Below are positions 50,501-59,866 of a stretch of 64,000 nt of DNA, one piece after another. The stretch is from Pelagimonas sp. (GTDB lineage Bacteria; Pseudomonadota; Alphaproteobacteria; Rhodobacterales; Rhodobacteraceae), in contig JAOASD010000023.1 of NCBI GenBank assembly GCA_025210265.1, positions 422,259 to 486,258 on the forward strand, read 5' to 3'. Position numbers and translations under genes: made by a program. Each line of letters opens with the position of its first letter. Within the stretch, counting starts at the first letter, position 1. The notes beneath the pieces are model-generated. The model ran no database searches, was not told the DNA's origin, and saw only the letters and a list, made by a program, of their open reading frames with translations.

Positions 50501-52961
50501 TGTGCATATGCAGGCAGTCGAGGTGGCAAAGGGCGAAAACACCCTGACCCTGCCTGTGACCGAGGAGTGGGGCGCAGGCGTTTATGTCACCGCCCAGGTG
50601 CTGCGCCCGATGGATGTGACCGCTGGCCAGATGCCCGCCCGCGCTCTGGGGCTGGCCCATGCGGGGGTGGATCCCGGCGATCGGCACTTGCAGGTTGCGC
50701 TGGATCTCCCGCCGCAGGCCATGCCGCGCGAAACACTCACCGCCACGGTGCAGATCGACAATCTGCCTGCGGGGCAGCGCGCCCATGTCACCCTTGCCGC
50801 GGTGGATCTGGGGATCCTGAACCTGACCGGATTTGACGCCCCGAACCCCGCAGATCACTATTTTGGCCAGCGCCGGTTGGGGATCGAGATCCGCGATATC
50901 TATGGTCGCCTGATCAATGGGTTGGATGGCAGCATGGGGCGTGTGCGATCAGGCGGGGATGCTGGTGCGTCGATGCGGATGCAAAGCCCACCCCCGACAG
51001 AAGAGCTCGTCGCTTATTTCACCGGCCCTGTGACGCTGGACGAAACGGGCCGCGCTGTGGTGCGCTTTGACATGTCTGATTTCAACGGCACCGTGCGCCT
51101 GATGGCCGTCGCCTGGAGCGAAACCGGCGTTGGGCAGGCTCATGGCGATGTGCTGGTGCGCGATCCGGTGGTGATCTCTGCCGCGATGCCGCGCTTCCTT
51201 GCGCCGGGTGATGAAAGCCGCCTGTTGCTGGAACTGACCCATACCACGGGCGCGGCAGGAGAGATGCCAATCGACATCACCGCCCCCGGCCTGTCTCTGA
51301 CCGGCATTCCCGCCTCTGTCACCGTGCAGGAGGGCCAGAAAACCGCCCTGACCCTGCCGCTGACCGCGCTGTACGAGGGCGATCACACGATCCGTATCGC
51401 CCTGACCACACCCGATGGGCAACGCCTGAGCAAAAAGCTGGTGCTGGGCGTGCGGGCGAATGATCCACCCATTGGCGCGACCCGCCGCCTGAGCCTCGCT
51501 CCGGGGCAGAGCTTTGCCTTGGATGATCAGATCTATGCTGGGCTGCGTGAGGGCAGTGCCAGTGCGCTGGTTTCGGCTGGGCCCTTGGCGCGGTTTGATG
51601 TGCCGGGCCTGCTGACGCAGCTGGATCGCTATCCTTATGGCTGCACCGAGCAAGTGACCAGCCAGGCGCTGCCGCTGCTGTATATGTCCAGCCTGGCAGG
51701 GCCGCTGGGGCTGGGCGACCGCCCCCAAATCGACCTGCGCATCGCGCAATCCGTGACCAAGGTGCTGACCCGTCAGGCACCCAATGGGGGCTTTGGCCTG
51801 TGGCGGGCAGAGGCCGTGGATTTCTGGCTGGATGCCTATGTGACCGATTTCCTCAGCCGCGCGCGCGCCTTAGGGTATGATGTGCCATCCCGTGCCTTTG
51901 ACACGGCGTTGGACAATCTGGGCAATCGCATCGCCTATGCCCCCGATTTCGATCAGGGCGGCGAAGACATCGCCTATGCGCTGCATGTTCTGGCGCGTGA
52001 GGGCCGGGCGAATATGGGCGATCTGCGCTATTACGCCGATGAAAAAGCCGATGCGCTGGGCAGTCCGCTGGCAGTGGCGCAACTGGGTGCGGCACTGGCC
52101 AGCTATGGCGATCAACCGCGCGCCGATGCGCTGTTTGCCAAGGCGGCGGCGCGGTTGCGTGGGGCGTCGAACGAACGGGTTTACCGTGCTGACTATGGCA
52201 GCGCCCTTCGTGACAGCGCCGGTTTGCTGTCGCTTGCGGTTGCCTCTCGCAGCACGGCGGTGAACACCTCGGCCCTTGTTGCGCGGATCAGCGGATCGCA
52301 GGCGCGCATGTCCACTCAGGAACAGGCCTGGGCGCTGATGGCGGCCTATGCGATGGTACAGGATCCCGCGATTTCGGGGTTGGAGGTCGACGGAGCGCCC
52401 CATGCAGGGCCGTTCCTGCGCACACTTCCCGGCACCGGCCTGCAGCCCATGGTGCTGAAAAACGCAGGCAGCCAGCCGATGGATGTCACCCTGACCACTT
52501 TGGGCGTGCCAGAAGGGCGAATTGAGGCCAGCGGCTATGGCTATACCCTGACTCGTGAATATTTCGACCTGCAAGGCAACCCGTTGGTTGATCATCCGCA
52601 GGCCGGAGACCGTCTGGTCGCAGTGCTGACCCTGCGCCCCTCAGATCCAACACAGGCGCGGCTGATGATCGACGACCCGCTGCCCGCAGGGGTCGAGATC
52701 GACAACCCCAACCTGCTGCGCGCCGGCGATCTGCGCGCACTGGACTGGCTGAAACTGGATGAGGCCGATCATGCCGAGTTCCGCGCCGACAGGTTTCTGG
52801 CTGCCGTGACCCATTCCGGCACCAAACCGCTGCGGCTGGCCTATATCCTGCGCGCCGTGTCGCCGGGTGTGTTTCATCACCCTGCTGCGCTGGCCGAGGA
52901 CATGTATCGCCCGGATTTCCGCGCCAACACCGCCTCGGGCCAGATCACGATCCGGCCATGA
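47547..52961 (+). CDS. bacterial alpha-2-macroglobulin-family protease trap
   Basis: This 1804-residue periplasmic protein has a signal peptide (LAFAALLIALGFPATA) with no lipobox cysteine. An N-terminal PAN/apple-like module follows (about residues 28-85, with CERQCLNDSACRAYTF and NVCF), then the MG domains. The bait region is around 1130-1160. The thioester motif YGCTEQ (C1366, Q1369) lies in an alpha-helical toroid, with a receptor-like domain at the end. Such proteins trap foreign proteases that breach the outer membrane. It is coupled by ATGA to pbpC, the usual partner thought to repair damaged peptidoglycan. It is divergent from the hybrid kinase. Confidence 0.93.
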   Translation: MRRLAFAALLIALGFPATAEPPVPERRAIVSRDMDFYGADLQTIFDTTLEACERQCLNDSACRAYTFNSQANVCFPKSGIAERTPFEGAISGQVVEVATSPEQAEARAHDLAFLKPQDLGRALDEARALGRRHGGGQWTVDALLGAAQNSLDRGNMPDAIHWTGAALAQSDAAHLWQQYSDWSHEYAETQKGSERRKYRNRALLAAINAYLRAGPDPARADALASLARALEPLNRGRDMIPALRLADQIARNAEMTAALDAAIGKYGFRIRDHQVEADSAAPRLCANFSEPLIRAGQDYAPYVRLPDPRLAVENDDSRICISGLTHGQRYRVTFRSGLPAADGEKLIKDVTITAYMRDRSPSVAFPGRAYVLPRAADAGLPIQSVNLNEVDLVLRRISDRNLIRAFQDSYFGRPLRAYEESYFSEQIAEEIWRGTGEVENRLNADVLTRLPMGEVVGDLPAGIYALTASVPGSDPNADGRATQWFILSDIGLTTLQGSDGLAVFARGLGDAAPLEGLRLTLLSRANRALGEVVTDAQGMARFAPGLLRGQDGASAALVMAQRGEEDLAFLSLTEPAFDLSDRGVAGRAPSGPIDAYLTTDRGAYRAGEVIHATVLMRDAQARALPDLPVTAVLTRPDGVEYSRHLSQRGVDGGHVFALPVAAAAPRGTWRLAIFADPKAEALADTTLLVEDFTPERIDFDLSLPDGPINPLAPPRLGVDARYLFGAPGADLTIEGELTLTARRTLPDLPGYRFGRHDDGVASRTGSFAGALATDAAGKAQLDLPLPELEAAGRPMQARATLRLSEASGRPVERDITRPVAPPAPMIGIRPGFGGTLPEGGTATFDVIALGPDLTRQDMQVSWQINRVTTRYQWYQLYGNWNWEPVTTRTTIARGTGALGAEALSVQADVDWGQYELVVERINGAYVAASVGFEAGWFAPASAADTPDMLEMSLDAQRYRAGDTATLRMVPRHAGKALITVLADRVVHMQAVEVAKGENTLTLPVTEEWGAGVYVTAQVLRPMDVTAGQMPARALGLAHAGVDPGDRHLQVALDLPPQAMPRETLTATVQIDNLPAGQRAHVTLAAVDLGILNLTGFDAPNPADHYFGQRRLGIEIRDIYGRLINGLDGSMGRVRSGGDAGASMRMQSPPPTEELVAYFTGPVTLDETGRAVVRFDMSDFNGTVRLMAVAWSETGVGQAHGDVLVRDPVVISAAMPRFLAPGDESRLLLELTHTTGAAGEMPIDITAPGLSLTGIPASVTVQEGQKTALTLPLTALYEGDHTIRIALTTPDGQRLSKKLVLGVRANDPPIGATRRLSLAPGQSFALDDQIYAGLREGSASALVSAGPLARFDVPGLLTQLDRYPYGCTEQVTSQALPLLYMSSLAGPLGLGDRPQIDLRIAQSVTKVLTRQAPNGGFGLWRAEAVDFWLDAYVTDFLSRARALGYDVPSRAFDTALDNLGNRIAYAPDFDQGGEDIAYALHVLAREGRANMGDLRYYADEKADALGSPLAVAQLGAALASYGDQPRADALFAKAAARLRGASNERVYRADYGSALRDSAGLLSLAVASRSTAVNTSALVARISGSQARMSTQEQAWALMAAYAMVQDPAISGLEVDGAPHAGPFLRTLPGTGLQPMVLKNAGSQPMDVTLTTLGVPEGRIEASGYGYTLTREYFDLQGNPLVDHPQAGDRLVAVLTLRPSDPTQARLMIDDPLPAGVEIDNPNLLRAGDLRALDWLKLDEADHAEFRADRFLAAVTHSGTKPLRLAYILRAVSPGVFHHPAALAEDMYRPDFRANTASGQITIRP

Positions 52962-54982
52962 CCGGCGCGCGGCTGCTTTTTGCGCTGGTTGCCCTGCTGT
53001 GGGGGGCTGCCTTTACGCGCGATTCCGTGGATCGCTGGGTTGACCGCACCGTATTGCCGGTGCTGGTCCATGCCAGCTCTCCCGAGATACGCGACCGTAA
53101 TGGCGATCTGCTGCGCGCCTATATGATTGATGACGGTCTGTGGCGCATGGCCCTCTCTGCCGATCAGGTGGATCCGCTGTTTTACAACATGTTGATCGCC
53201 TATGAGGACAAGCGATTCTGGCAGCATCGCGGGGTGGATCTGCGCGCCGCATTGCGCGCCACCGGGCAGGCGCTGCGCAATGGGCGGGTGATTTCTGGCG
53301 CCTCGACCCTGACCATGCAGGTCGCTCGATTGCTTGAGGATGGGCCGACCGGCACCTGGCATGGCAAGCTGCGCCAAATGCGTCTGGCCCTGGCGCTGGA
53401 ACGGCGGTTGAGCAAGGATCAGATCCTGTCGATCTATCTGCAGCTGGCACCTTATGGCGGTAATGTCGAAGGGCTGCGCGCCGCCTCGCTGGTTTGGCTG
53501 GGCAAGGAACCCGCCCGCCTGACCCCGGCCGAAGCGGCCCTGTTGGTGTCGCTTCCCCAGGCGCCCGAAAGCCGTCGCCCGGACCGTCATGGCCCCGCAG
53601 CCCGGATCGCCCGTGACCGGGTTCTGATGCGCATGGCCCGCGCCGGGGTGATCAACCATGACAGCGCATTGGCCGGGCAGCGCGATGCGGCCCCAATGGG
53701 GCGTCATCCCATGCCCCGGTTTGCGCCGCATATGTCGGACCGCGCCCGCGCGCTTGGCCCCGGTCGGCACGATTTGACACTGGACCGGCAGCTGCAGATC
53801 AGTCTGGAACAGCTGACCCGCGATCATATGCGGGGCCGTGACCCGCGCCTGTCCATGGCGATTGTGCTGGCCGATATTCAAACCGGGGAAATCCGCGCCT
53901 CGGTCGGTGCGCCGGATTATACCGCGCGCGCGGGGCAGGGCTTTGTCGATATGACACAGGCGCTGCGCTCTCCCGGATCGACACTGAAACCACTGGTTTA
54001 TGGGTTGGGGTTTGATCGCGGGCTGGTGCACCCGGAAACGCTGATCATGGATAGCCCGGTGCATTTTTCTGGCTACGCACCACAGAATTTCGACGGCCAG
54101 TTTCGGGGTGAGCTGCCGGTGCGGCGCGCCCTGCAATTGTCGCTGAACATCCCCGTGGTGCGCCTGACCCACGCGCTGGGCCCTGCGCAGATCATGGCCG
54201 CGCTGCGCCGCGCTGGGGTTGATCCCGCGCTGCAGGGCAATGTGCCGGGATTGGCCCTGTCGCTGGGCGGTGTGGGGGTGACGCTGGAACAGATGGTGCA
54301 GCTGTATGCGGGGTTGGCCAATGGCGGGCAGGCGGTCCCGCTGCACTGGCGTAAAGGGCAGGGCGCAGAGCCCGCTGGCCAGATCCTCAACCGCGCCGCA
54401 GCCTGGCAGGTGGGCAAGATCCTGTCCGACCTCGCCCCGCCGCCGCAATCCGGCCCGCCGGGGCGCGTGGCCTATAAAACCGGCACCAGCTTTGGCCACC
54501 GTGATGCCTGGGCGCTGGGCTGGGATGGGCGGCATGTGGCCGGTGTCTGGATTGGCCGCCCCGATGGCACCCCGGTCCCCGGTGCCTTTGGCGGAGACCT
54601 CGCCGCGCCTGCGCTGTTTCAGGCGTTAGAGCGCGCGCGTCAGGGCAAAGCCGCGCCGCTGCCGCCCCCGCCACCCGAAACCCTGCTGGTCGCCCGCAGC
54701 AATCTGCCTGCGCATCTGCACCGCTTTGGCCCGCGCGGGGAAACAGCGCCGCTGCAACTGACCTTTCCGCCAGAGGGCGCAACCCTGCAGGCGGGTGGCA
54801 GCATCCCCGTCAAACTGCGCGGAGGCACGCCACCCTACACTTTGCTTGCGGATGGGGCTGTGCTGGCAACTGGCCTGCGCCGCCCGGAATTTATCGCTGA
54901 TCTCAACGGGCCGGGTTTTGCGGTCCTGTCAGTGATCGACGCGCTGGGCCAGTCGGGCCGGGTGTCTGTCGAGCTGCGTTAA
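52958..54982 (+). CDS. pbpC: penicillin-binding protein 1C
   Basis: This 674-residue bifunctional peptidoglycan synthase has an N-terminal TM anchor, a GT51 transglycosylase (AYEDKRFWQHRGVD, SGASTLTMQVARLLE), a transpeptidase, and a C-terminal BiPBP_C domain. The transpeptidase carries SxxK in RSPGSTLKPL (S341), SLN in LQLSLNIPVV and KTGTSFGHRDAW. Its start overlaps the alpha-2-macroglobulin stop, and its stop overlaps the convergent UPF0114 gene. Its pairing with the protease trap is well known in proteobacteria. Confidence 0.95.
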   Translation: MTGARLLFALVALLWGAAFTRDSVDRWVDRTVLPVLVHASSPEIRDRNGDLLRAYMIDDGLWRMALSADQVDPLFYNMLIAYEDKRFWQHRGVDLRAALRATGQALRNGRVISGASTLTMQVARLLEDGPTGTWHGKLRQMRLALALERRLSKDQILSIYLQLAPYGGNVEGLRAASLVWLGKEPARLTPAEAALLVSLPQAPESRRPDRHGPAARIARDRVLMRMARAGVINHDSALAGQRDAAPMGRHPMPRFAPHMSDRARALGPGRHDLTLDRQLQISLEQLTRDHMRGRDPRLSMAIVLADIQTGEIRASVGAPDYTARAGQGFVDMTQALRSPGSTLKPLVYGLGFDRGLVHPETLIMDSPVHFSGYAPQNFDGQFRGELPVRRALQLSLNIPVVRLTHALGPAQIMAALRRAGVDPALQGNVPGLALSLGGVGVTLEQMVQLYAGLANGGQAVPLHWRKGQGAEPAGQILNRAAAWQVGKILSDLAPPPQSGPPGRVAYKTGTSFGHRDAWALGWDGRHVAGVWIGRPDGTPVPGAFGGDLAAPALFQALERARQGKAAPLPPPPPETLLVARSNLPAHLHRFGPRGETAPLQLTFPPEGATLQAGGSIPVKLRGGTPPYTLLADGAVLATGLRRPEFIADLNGPGFAVLSVIDALGQSGRVSVELR

Positions 54983-55473
54983 CCTTTGTCGCCGCCCTTG
55001 GGGGCTTTGGCGACCTTCACCCCCAGAAACCAGGTCAGCGCCGCGATCACCGCTGCGATGCCAATGCCCAGCCCCATCAGATCGGTCTGCCCATCCCAGG
55101 TCACCGCCTGCCCCAGAAACAGCACCGCCAACACAACCACAACCACCGCGATCAGCTTGCTTTTCAGATCGTCCAGCGTGCGGATTTCCAACCATTTCGG
55201 CAATTGCACGTCACTGTCGATAAACAGCTCATACAGTCCCAGCGCGATGATGTAGAATACCGTGGCCATCAGGAAAAGATCAATGATCTCAATGAACTCG
55301 ATGGCCATGGCTTTGGCGCCCTTGCGGCTGACTTCGCCGCTTTGGATGGCGTATTTCACCACCGATACAGCCTCGGCAAAGCCATAGACCAGCAGGGCGG
55401 TCGCCGCCAGCAATGCGCCTAGAACGGCGATCAGGATCAGATAACGGCTGAGGCCAAGAACAGAACGGATCAT
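54979..55473 (-). CDS. UPF0114 (YqhA-like) membrane protein
   Basis: This 164-residue protein has four TM helices (about residues 10-30, 65-85, 108-125 and 130-150). The family pattern includes EFIEIIDLFLMATVFYIIALGLYELFI and LDDLKSKLI. Function is unknown. It is convergent with pbpC and follows a strong terminator, so it probably has its own promoter. Confidence 0.8.
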   Translation of the reverse strand: MIRSVLGLSRYLILIAVLGALLAATALLVYGFAEAVSVVKYAIQSGEVSRKGAKAMAIEFIEIIDLFLMATVFYIIALGLYELFIDSDVQLPKWLEIRTLDDLKSKLIAVVVVVLAVLFLGQAVTWDGQTDLMGLGIGIAAVIAALTWFLGVKVAKAPKGGDKG

Positions 55474-55525
55474 GCGCGCATTCCCATGTGAAACAGCGCC
55501 TTTCTAACCGCGGCTCAGGCGCAAA

Positions 55526-55559
55526 AAGAAGGGGCGGATGGTCGCGCCCGCCCCTTCTT
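55526..55559 (-). terminator. strong terminator after the thiolase gene
   Basis: AAGAAGGGGCGG (55526-55537) and CCGCCCCTTCTT (55548-55559) form a perfect 12-base stem with a 10-base loop. On the minus strand a T-run follows; on the plus strand TCTCTTT follows, so it may work both ways. Confidence 0.85.
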
Positions 55560-55608
55560 CTCTTTGAAAATACTCAATTGCGACGCTGCCAGCAGCGCCA
55601 CGCCTGTG

Positions 55609-56787
55609 TCAGAGGTGCTCGATCGCCAGAGCAATGCCCTGACCGCCGCCGATGCACATGGTGATCAGCGCCTTGGAGCCGCCGATGCGCTCTAGCTCGT
55701 ACAGCGCCTTGACCGTGATGATCGCGCCGGTCGCGCCCACCGGATGGCCCAGCGCAATCGCACCGCCATTCGGGTTCACCTTGTCCGTATCCAGCCCCAG
55801 GGCGCGGTTGACGGCAATGGCCTGCGAGGCAAAGGCTTCGTTGCTTTCGATCACATCGAAATCCGACACCGACAGCCCGGTGCGCTCTAGCAGGGATTCC
55901 ACCGCAGGGATCGGGCCGATGCCCATCACATCGGGGCGCACGCCGGCATGAGCATAGCCCAGCACACGGGCGCGGGGCTTTAGGCCGGCGGCCTCCGCAG
56001 CACCGGCACGAGCCAGAACCAGCGCCGCAGCACCATCATTCAACCCGCTGGCATTGCCAGCTGTCACGCTGCCGCCCTTGCGAAAGGCTGGGCGCAGTCC
56101 GGCCAGGGTTTCCATGGTTGTCGGTTTGGGATGTTCGTCGGTGGCGAACGCAACCATTTCGCGCTTGCGCTTGACCTCGACAGGGACGATCTGGCTGTCG
56201 AAATGTCCGGCTTCGATGGCCGCTGCGGCGCGGCGCTGGCTTTCGACGGCAAAGGCATCCTGATCTTCACGGGTGACTGTGTGCTCATCCGACACGTTCT
56301 CGGCGGTGACGCCCATATGCCCGGTGCCAAACGGACAGTTCAGCGCGCCCAGCATCATATCCAGCGTGCGGATGTCGCCCATTTTGGCCCCCCACCGCTG
56401 ATCCTGAATGATATAGGGCGAGCGCGACATGTTTTCAGCGCCGCCCACCAGGGCGAAATCCGCATCCCCCAGCATCAGGTTCTGCACACCGGAAATCACC
56501 GCCTGCACGCCAGAACCGCACAGCCGGTTCACATTCATCGCCGGGGTTGTGTCAGGCACACCGGCATCCATTGCCGCCACCCGGCTCAGATACATGTCAC
56601 GGGGTTCGGTGTTGATGATATGGCCAAAGACCACATGCCCGATCTGGCCGCCTTCGACGCCGGCCTGTTCCAGCGCGGCCTTGGACACGATGCTGCCCAG
56701 CTGCGTCGGCGGTGTGCCCGCCAGGCTGCCGCCAAATGTGCCGATTGCGGTGCGCGCGCCGCTGAGGATTACGATATCGTCGCTCAT
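55609..56787 (-). CDS. acetyl-CoA acetyltransferase (thiolase)
   Basis: This 392-residue thiolase joins or splits acyl-CoA units. The active-site cysteine is in [11 protein letters not shown] (C90), the histidine in GHPVGATGA and the second cysteine in [15 protein letters not shown] is the thiolase signature. It could act in poly-hydroxybutyrate synthesis, beta-oxidation or aromatic degradation. No phaB or fad gene lies beside it, so I give no symbol. GGGAG before the ATG at 56787 fixes the start; the longer frame lacks a site. Confidence 0.92.
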   Translation of the reverse strand: MSDDIVILSGARTAIGTFGGSLAGTPPTQLGSIVSKAALEQAGVEGGQIGHVVFGHIINTEPRDMYLSRVAAMDAGVPDTTPAMNVNRLCGSGVQAVISGVQNLMLGDADFALVGGAENMSRSPYIIQDQRWGAKMGDIRTLDMMLGALNCPFGTGHMGVTAENVSDEHTVTREDQDAFAVESQRRAAAAIEAGHFDSQIVPVEVKRKREMVAFATDEHPKPTTMETLAGLRPAFRKGGSVTAGNASGLNDGAAALVLARAGAAEAAGLKPRARVLGYAHAGVRPDVMGIGPIPAVESLLERTGLSVSDFDVIESNEAFASQAIAVNRALGLDTDKVNPNGGAIALGHPVGATGAIITVKALYELERIGGSKALITMCIGGGQGIALAIEHL

Positions 56788-56933
56788 TGTCTTCTCCCTG
56801 ATCCGGTTGCGCAGAGTATGCATTCCCTTTCCCCGGTGTCAGCAGCGACGTGCCGTCGCGATTGCCCGGATCATTGGCAAATGTGTGACTTTCGCGTCAA
56901 ACTGTGAACACCACAGAGGAAAGGAACAGAGTT

Positions 56934-57242
56934 ATGACCGCATCGGTCCAGGTAATTTATCCGGTTGGGGAGGGGACGACTTTTGATATTGGGTATTATG
57001 CGGACACGCATATGGCGATGGTCAAAGACCTTTGGGGGGATCTGGTCACAGGCCAGATTGTAACGCGCGGGGATGCGGGCGGACCGAATGTACCGCCGCC
57101 GTTTCACGCCATTGCGACCTTTACCTTTGCGGATCAAAGCGCCATGCGCACTGCCCTGTCCAAAGCGGGGCCGCTGATGGCGGATGTGCCGAATTTTACC
57201 AATGTACAGCCTCAGATGCTGATCGGTGAGCAGGTCGCCTGA
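56934..57242 (+). CDS. EthD-domain protein
   Basis: This 102-residue ferredoxin-like alpha+beta protein of the EthD family contains VIYPVGEGTTFDIGYYADTHM and a final PNFTNVQPQMLIGEQVA. EthD proteins are often tied to ether or quinone oxidation, but this type also occurs alone with unknown role. A GGAAAGGA ribosome-binding site precedes the ATG. It stands alone between the thiolase and leuC. Confidence 0.8.
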   Translation: MTASVQVIYPVGEGTTFDIGYYADTHMAMVKDLWGDLVTGQIVTRGDAGGPNVPPPFHAIATFTFADQSAMRTALSKAGPLMADVPNFTNVQPQMLIGEQVA

Positions 57243-57485
57243 TTAGCGTTTGTTATGCGGCGTGGGCGCATCGGGTGTGCCGCGCCGATAGGTCGGTGCG
57301 GGTTTTGAGTCCAGTTTGGAGCCCAGCCCGCGCCAGCCCGACCAGAGCGTTTTCCACCGTTGCCCCAAACCAGCGCGTTGATTGGACGGGGCTGCCCTTG
57401 TCGGTGCGCTTGGCATGGCCCGACCAAAGGCCGGGTTTGGCCGGGTCGTGTTGCCCATATCGTTGTGCTCTGGATCAGACGTCAT
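57243..57485 (-). CDS. small hypothetical protein, uncertain
   Basis: This 80-residue basic, proline-rich, non-membrane ORF (MTSDPEHNDMGNTTRPNPAF to the C-terminal YRRGTPDAPTPHNKR) abuts the EthD stop in convergent orientation. Its composition looks protein-like and it faces away from leuC, so the leuC promoter region is shared. The ribosome-binding site is weak. I recognise no family. Confidence 0.4.
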   Translation of the reverse strand: MTSDPEHNDMGNTTRPNPAFGRAMPSAPTRAAPSNQRAGLGQRWKTLWSGWRGLGSKLDSKPAPTYRRGTPDAPTPHNKR

Positions 57486-57765
57486 GTGGCTCAGGCTGGG
57501 CAAGGAAGGTTTCCAAAAGGTTAACCTTGCCGGACAATCCTGCCGGGCAACCCGGTCGCAGGTGCCTGAATCGCTTGCTTTGACGGCATAACGGGACTAA
57601 ATCCACTCCCATGTTGCCGCTTTTTGACTTCGGTGATCGCGCCCGGCTGCGCGAACGCTTTTTCGGCGCCACACACACTGTGCTGGCCCGGCTATAAGTG
57701 CGCGGCGTCCCAACGCCACCTGACACAGCCAAATCAATTCGCCAATCAGTATGGGAGAGGACCAC

Positions 57766-59172
57766 ATGTCCCCCAAAACGCTCTATGATAAAATCTGGGA
57801 TGCGCATGTCGCGCATCAGGACGAAGACGGCACCTGCCTTCTTTATATCGACCGCCACCTCGTGCACGAAGTGACCAGCCCCCAGGCCTTTGAAGGCCTG
57901 CGCATGGCGGGCCGCAAAGTGCGCGCGCCGGAAAAAACCATCGCTGTGCCGGATCACAACGTGCCCACCACCGCGGGCCGCGAAGATCCCAGCCAGATGA
58001 CCGAAGAATCGCGCATTCAGGTCGAAGCACTGGACAAGAACGCCAAGGAATTTGGCGTGCATTACTATCCGGTGTCTGACATCCGTCAGGGCATCGTGCA
58101 TATTGTCGGCCCGGAGAACGGCTGGACCCTGCCCGGCATGACCGTGGTTTGCGGCGACAGCCACACCGCGACCCATGGCGCGTTCGGCGCGCTGGCCCAT
58201 GGCATCGGCACCTCTGAGGTCGAGCACGTGCTGGCCACCCAGACGCTGATCCAGAAGAAATCCAAAAACATGAAGGTCGAGATCACCGGCAAGCTGCGCC
58301 CCGGTGTGACGCCCAAGGACGTGACCCTTGCCGTGATCGGTGAAACCGGCACCGGTGGCGGCACCGGCTATGTCATCGAATATTGCGGCGAAGCGATCCG
58401 CGACATGTCGATGGAAGGCCGCATGACCGTTTGCAACATGGCCATCGAAGGCGGCGCGCGCGCGGGTCTGATCGCTCCCGACCAGACCACCTATGACTAT
58501 GTCAACGGCCGCCCCCACGCCCCCAAAGGCGCCCAGTGGGAAGCCGCGATGGACTGGTGGAAGACCCTGTTCACCGATGAAGGTGCGCATTTCGACAAGG
58601 TCGTGACCCTGCGCGGCGAAGACATCGAACCGGTTGTGACCTGGGGCACCTCGCCCGAGGACGTGCTGCCGATCACCGGCGTTGTGCCCGCCCCCGAAGA
58701 TTTCGAAGGCGGCAAGGTCGAAGCGGCCCGCCGTTCGATCGAATATATGGGCCTGACTCCGGGCCAGAAGCTGAACGAGATCGAAATCGACACGGTCTTT
58801 ATCGGCTCCTGCACCAATGGCCGGATCGAAGATCTGCGCGCCGTGGCCGATGTGGTCAAAGGCAAAAAGATCAAGGACGGGATGCGCGCCATGATCGTGC
58901 CCGGTTCGGGCCTTGTCCGTGCGCAGGCCGAAGAAGAAGGCCTGGCCGAGATCTTCAAAGAGGCCGGTTTCGAATGGCGTCTGGCGGGCTGCTCCATGTG
59001 CCTGGCCATGAACCCCGACCAGCTGGCTGAAAACGAGCGGTGCGCCTCGACCTCCAACCGCAACTTTGAGGGGCGTCAGGGCTATAAAGGCCGCACGCAC
59101 CTCGTGTCGCCCGCCATGGCCGCAGCCGCCGCGCTGACCGGCAAACTGACCGACGTTCGGGAGATGATGTAA
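57766..59172 (+). CDS. leuC: 3-isopropylmalate dehydratase large subunit
   Basis: LeuC, with LeuD, isomerises 2- to 3-isopropylmalate in leucine synthesis. The 468-residue aconitase-type subunit begins [20 protein letters not shown] and carries [14 protein letters not shown]. The 4Fe-4S cysteines are in GSCTNGR and [19 protein letters not shown] precedes the ATG at 57766; five upstream in-frame residues are not needed. The roughly 280-base upstream spacer may hold its promoter (TATAAG at 57693-57698). I saw no leucine-rich leader peptide. Confidence 0.97.
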   Translation: MSPKTLYDKIWDAHVAHQDEDGTCLLYIDRHLVHEVTSPQAFEGLRMAGRKVRAPEKTIAVPDHNVPTTAGREDPSQMTEESRIQVEALDKNAKEFGVHYYPVSDIRQGIVHIVGPENGWTLPGMTVVCGDSHTATHGAFGALAHGIGTSEVEHVLATQTLIQKKSKNMKVEITGKLRPGVTPKDVTLAVIGETGTGGGTGYVIEYCGEAIRDMSMEGRMTVCNMAIEGGARAGLIAPDQTTYDYVNGRPHAPKGAQWEAAMDWWKTLFTDEGAHFDKVVTLRGEDIEPVVTWGTSPEDVLPITGVVPAPEDFEGGKVEAARRSIEYMGLTPGQKLNEIEIDTVFIGSCTNGRIEDLRAVADVVKGKKIKDGMRAMIVPGSGLVRAQAEEEGLAEIFKEAGFEWRLAGCSMCLAMNPDQLAENERCASTSNRNFEGRQGYKGRTHLVSPAMAAAAALTGKLTDVREMM

Positions 59173-59777
59173 TGGAAAAATATACCAAACTCACCGGGAT
59201 CGCGGCGCCCATGCCGCTGGTCAATATCGACACCGATATGATCATCCCCAAAGTGTTCCTGAAGTCGATCAAGCGCACCGGTTTCGGCGCGCATCTGTTT
59301 GACGAGATGCGGTTCAACCGCGACGGCACCGAGATCGCAGATTTTGTGCTGAACAAGCCGCAATATCGCAGCGCCGAGATCCTGATCGCGGGCGATAACT
59401 TTGGCTGTGGCTCGTCGCGCGAACACGCGCCGTGGGCGATTGCCGATTTCGGCATCAAATGCATCGTGTCGACCTCTTTTGCGGACATCTTTTTCAACAA
59501 CAGCTTCAAGAACGGCATCCTGCCGATCGTGATGCCTCAGGATGTTGTGGATGTGCTGATGGCGGATGCGGAAAAGGGCGAAAACGCCCGTATGACCGTG
59601 GATCTGGAAACCCAGACCATCACCACCTCTGACGGCGAAGAGTTCAAGTTCGACGTGGACCCGTTCAAAAAGCACTGCCTGCTGAACGGTCTGGACGATA
59701 TTGGCCTGTCGATGGAGAAAGTGTCGTCGATCGACGCGTTCGAAGCGCAGGCCGAACAGGCGCGCCCCTGGGTGTGA
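59172..59777 (+). CDS. leuD: 3-isopropylmalate dehydratase small subunit
   Basis: This is the 201-residue swivel-domain partner of LeuC. Marks are the N-terminal [34 protein letters not shown] and FKNGILPI. Its ATG overlaps the leuC stop by one base (TAATG), giving translational coupling and equal output. A terminator follows, and leuB lies 4 kb downstream. Confidence 0.97.
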   Translation: MEKYTKLTGIAAPMPLVNIDTDMIIPKVFLKSIKRTGFGAHLFDEMRFNRDGTEIADFVLNKPQYRSAEILIAGDNFGCGSSREHAPWAIADFGIKCIVSTSFADIFFNNSFKNGILPIVMPQDVVDVLMADAEKGENARMTVDLETQTITTSDGEEFKFDVDPFKKHCLLNGLDDIGLSMEKVSSIDAFEAQAEQARPWV

Positions 59778-59802
59778 TCTGTCGGATCAGATGACATAGC
59801 AG

Positions 59803-59824
59803 CGGGGCCTTTGGGCCCCGTTTT
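59803..59824 (+). terminator. Rho-independent terminator after leuD
   Basis: CGGGGCC (59803-59809) and GGCCCCG (59814-59820) form a perfect stem with loop TTTG, followed by TTTTG. It is 25 bases past the leuD stop. Confidence 0.85.
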
Positions 59825-59841
59825 GCGTTTCTGGATCAGGC

Positions 59842-59866
59842 GGTGGGTTGAAAACCCACCTTACCC
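59842..59866. repeat. second copy of the GGTGGGTT/AACCCACC hairpin element
   Basis: GGTGGGTT (59842-59849) and AACCCACC (59853-59860) pair across GAA and are followed by TTACCCCG. Read in reverse, the hairpin between the phosphohexomutase and kdsA genes is nearly identical, including the ACCCCG flank. Both copies lie between convergent genes. The 3' end overlaps the end of the thioesterase gene. Confidence 0.7.

Noticed and set aside
57484..57765. Leucine-rich leader peptide or attenuator before leuC
   Set aside because: A short ORF at 57484-57591 contains few leucines in no cluster, and no paired terminator/antiterminator was found.
57475..59100. Long minus-strand frame opposite leuC
   Set aside because: It is a shadow of leuC codon bias; leuC motifs, including the Fe-S cysteines, are clear on the plus strand.
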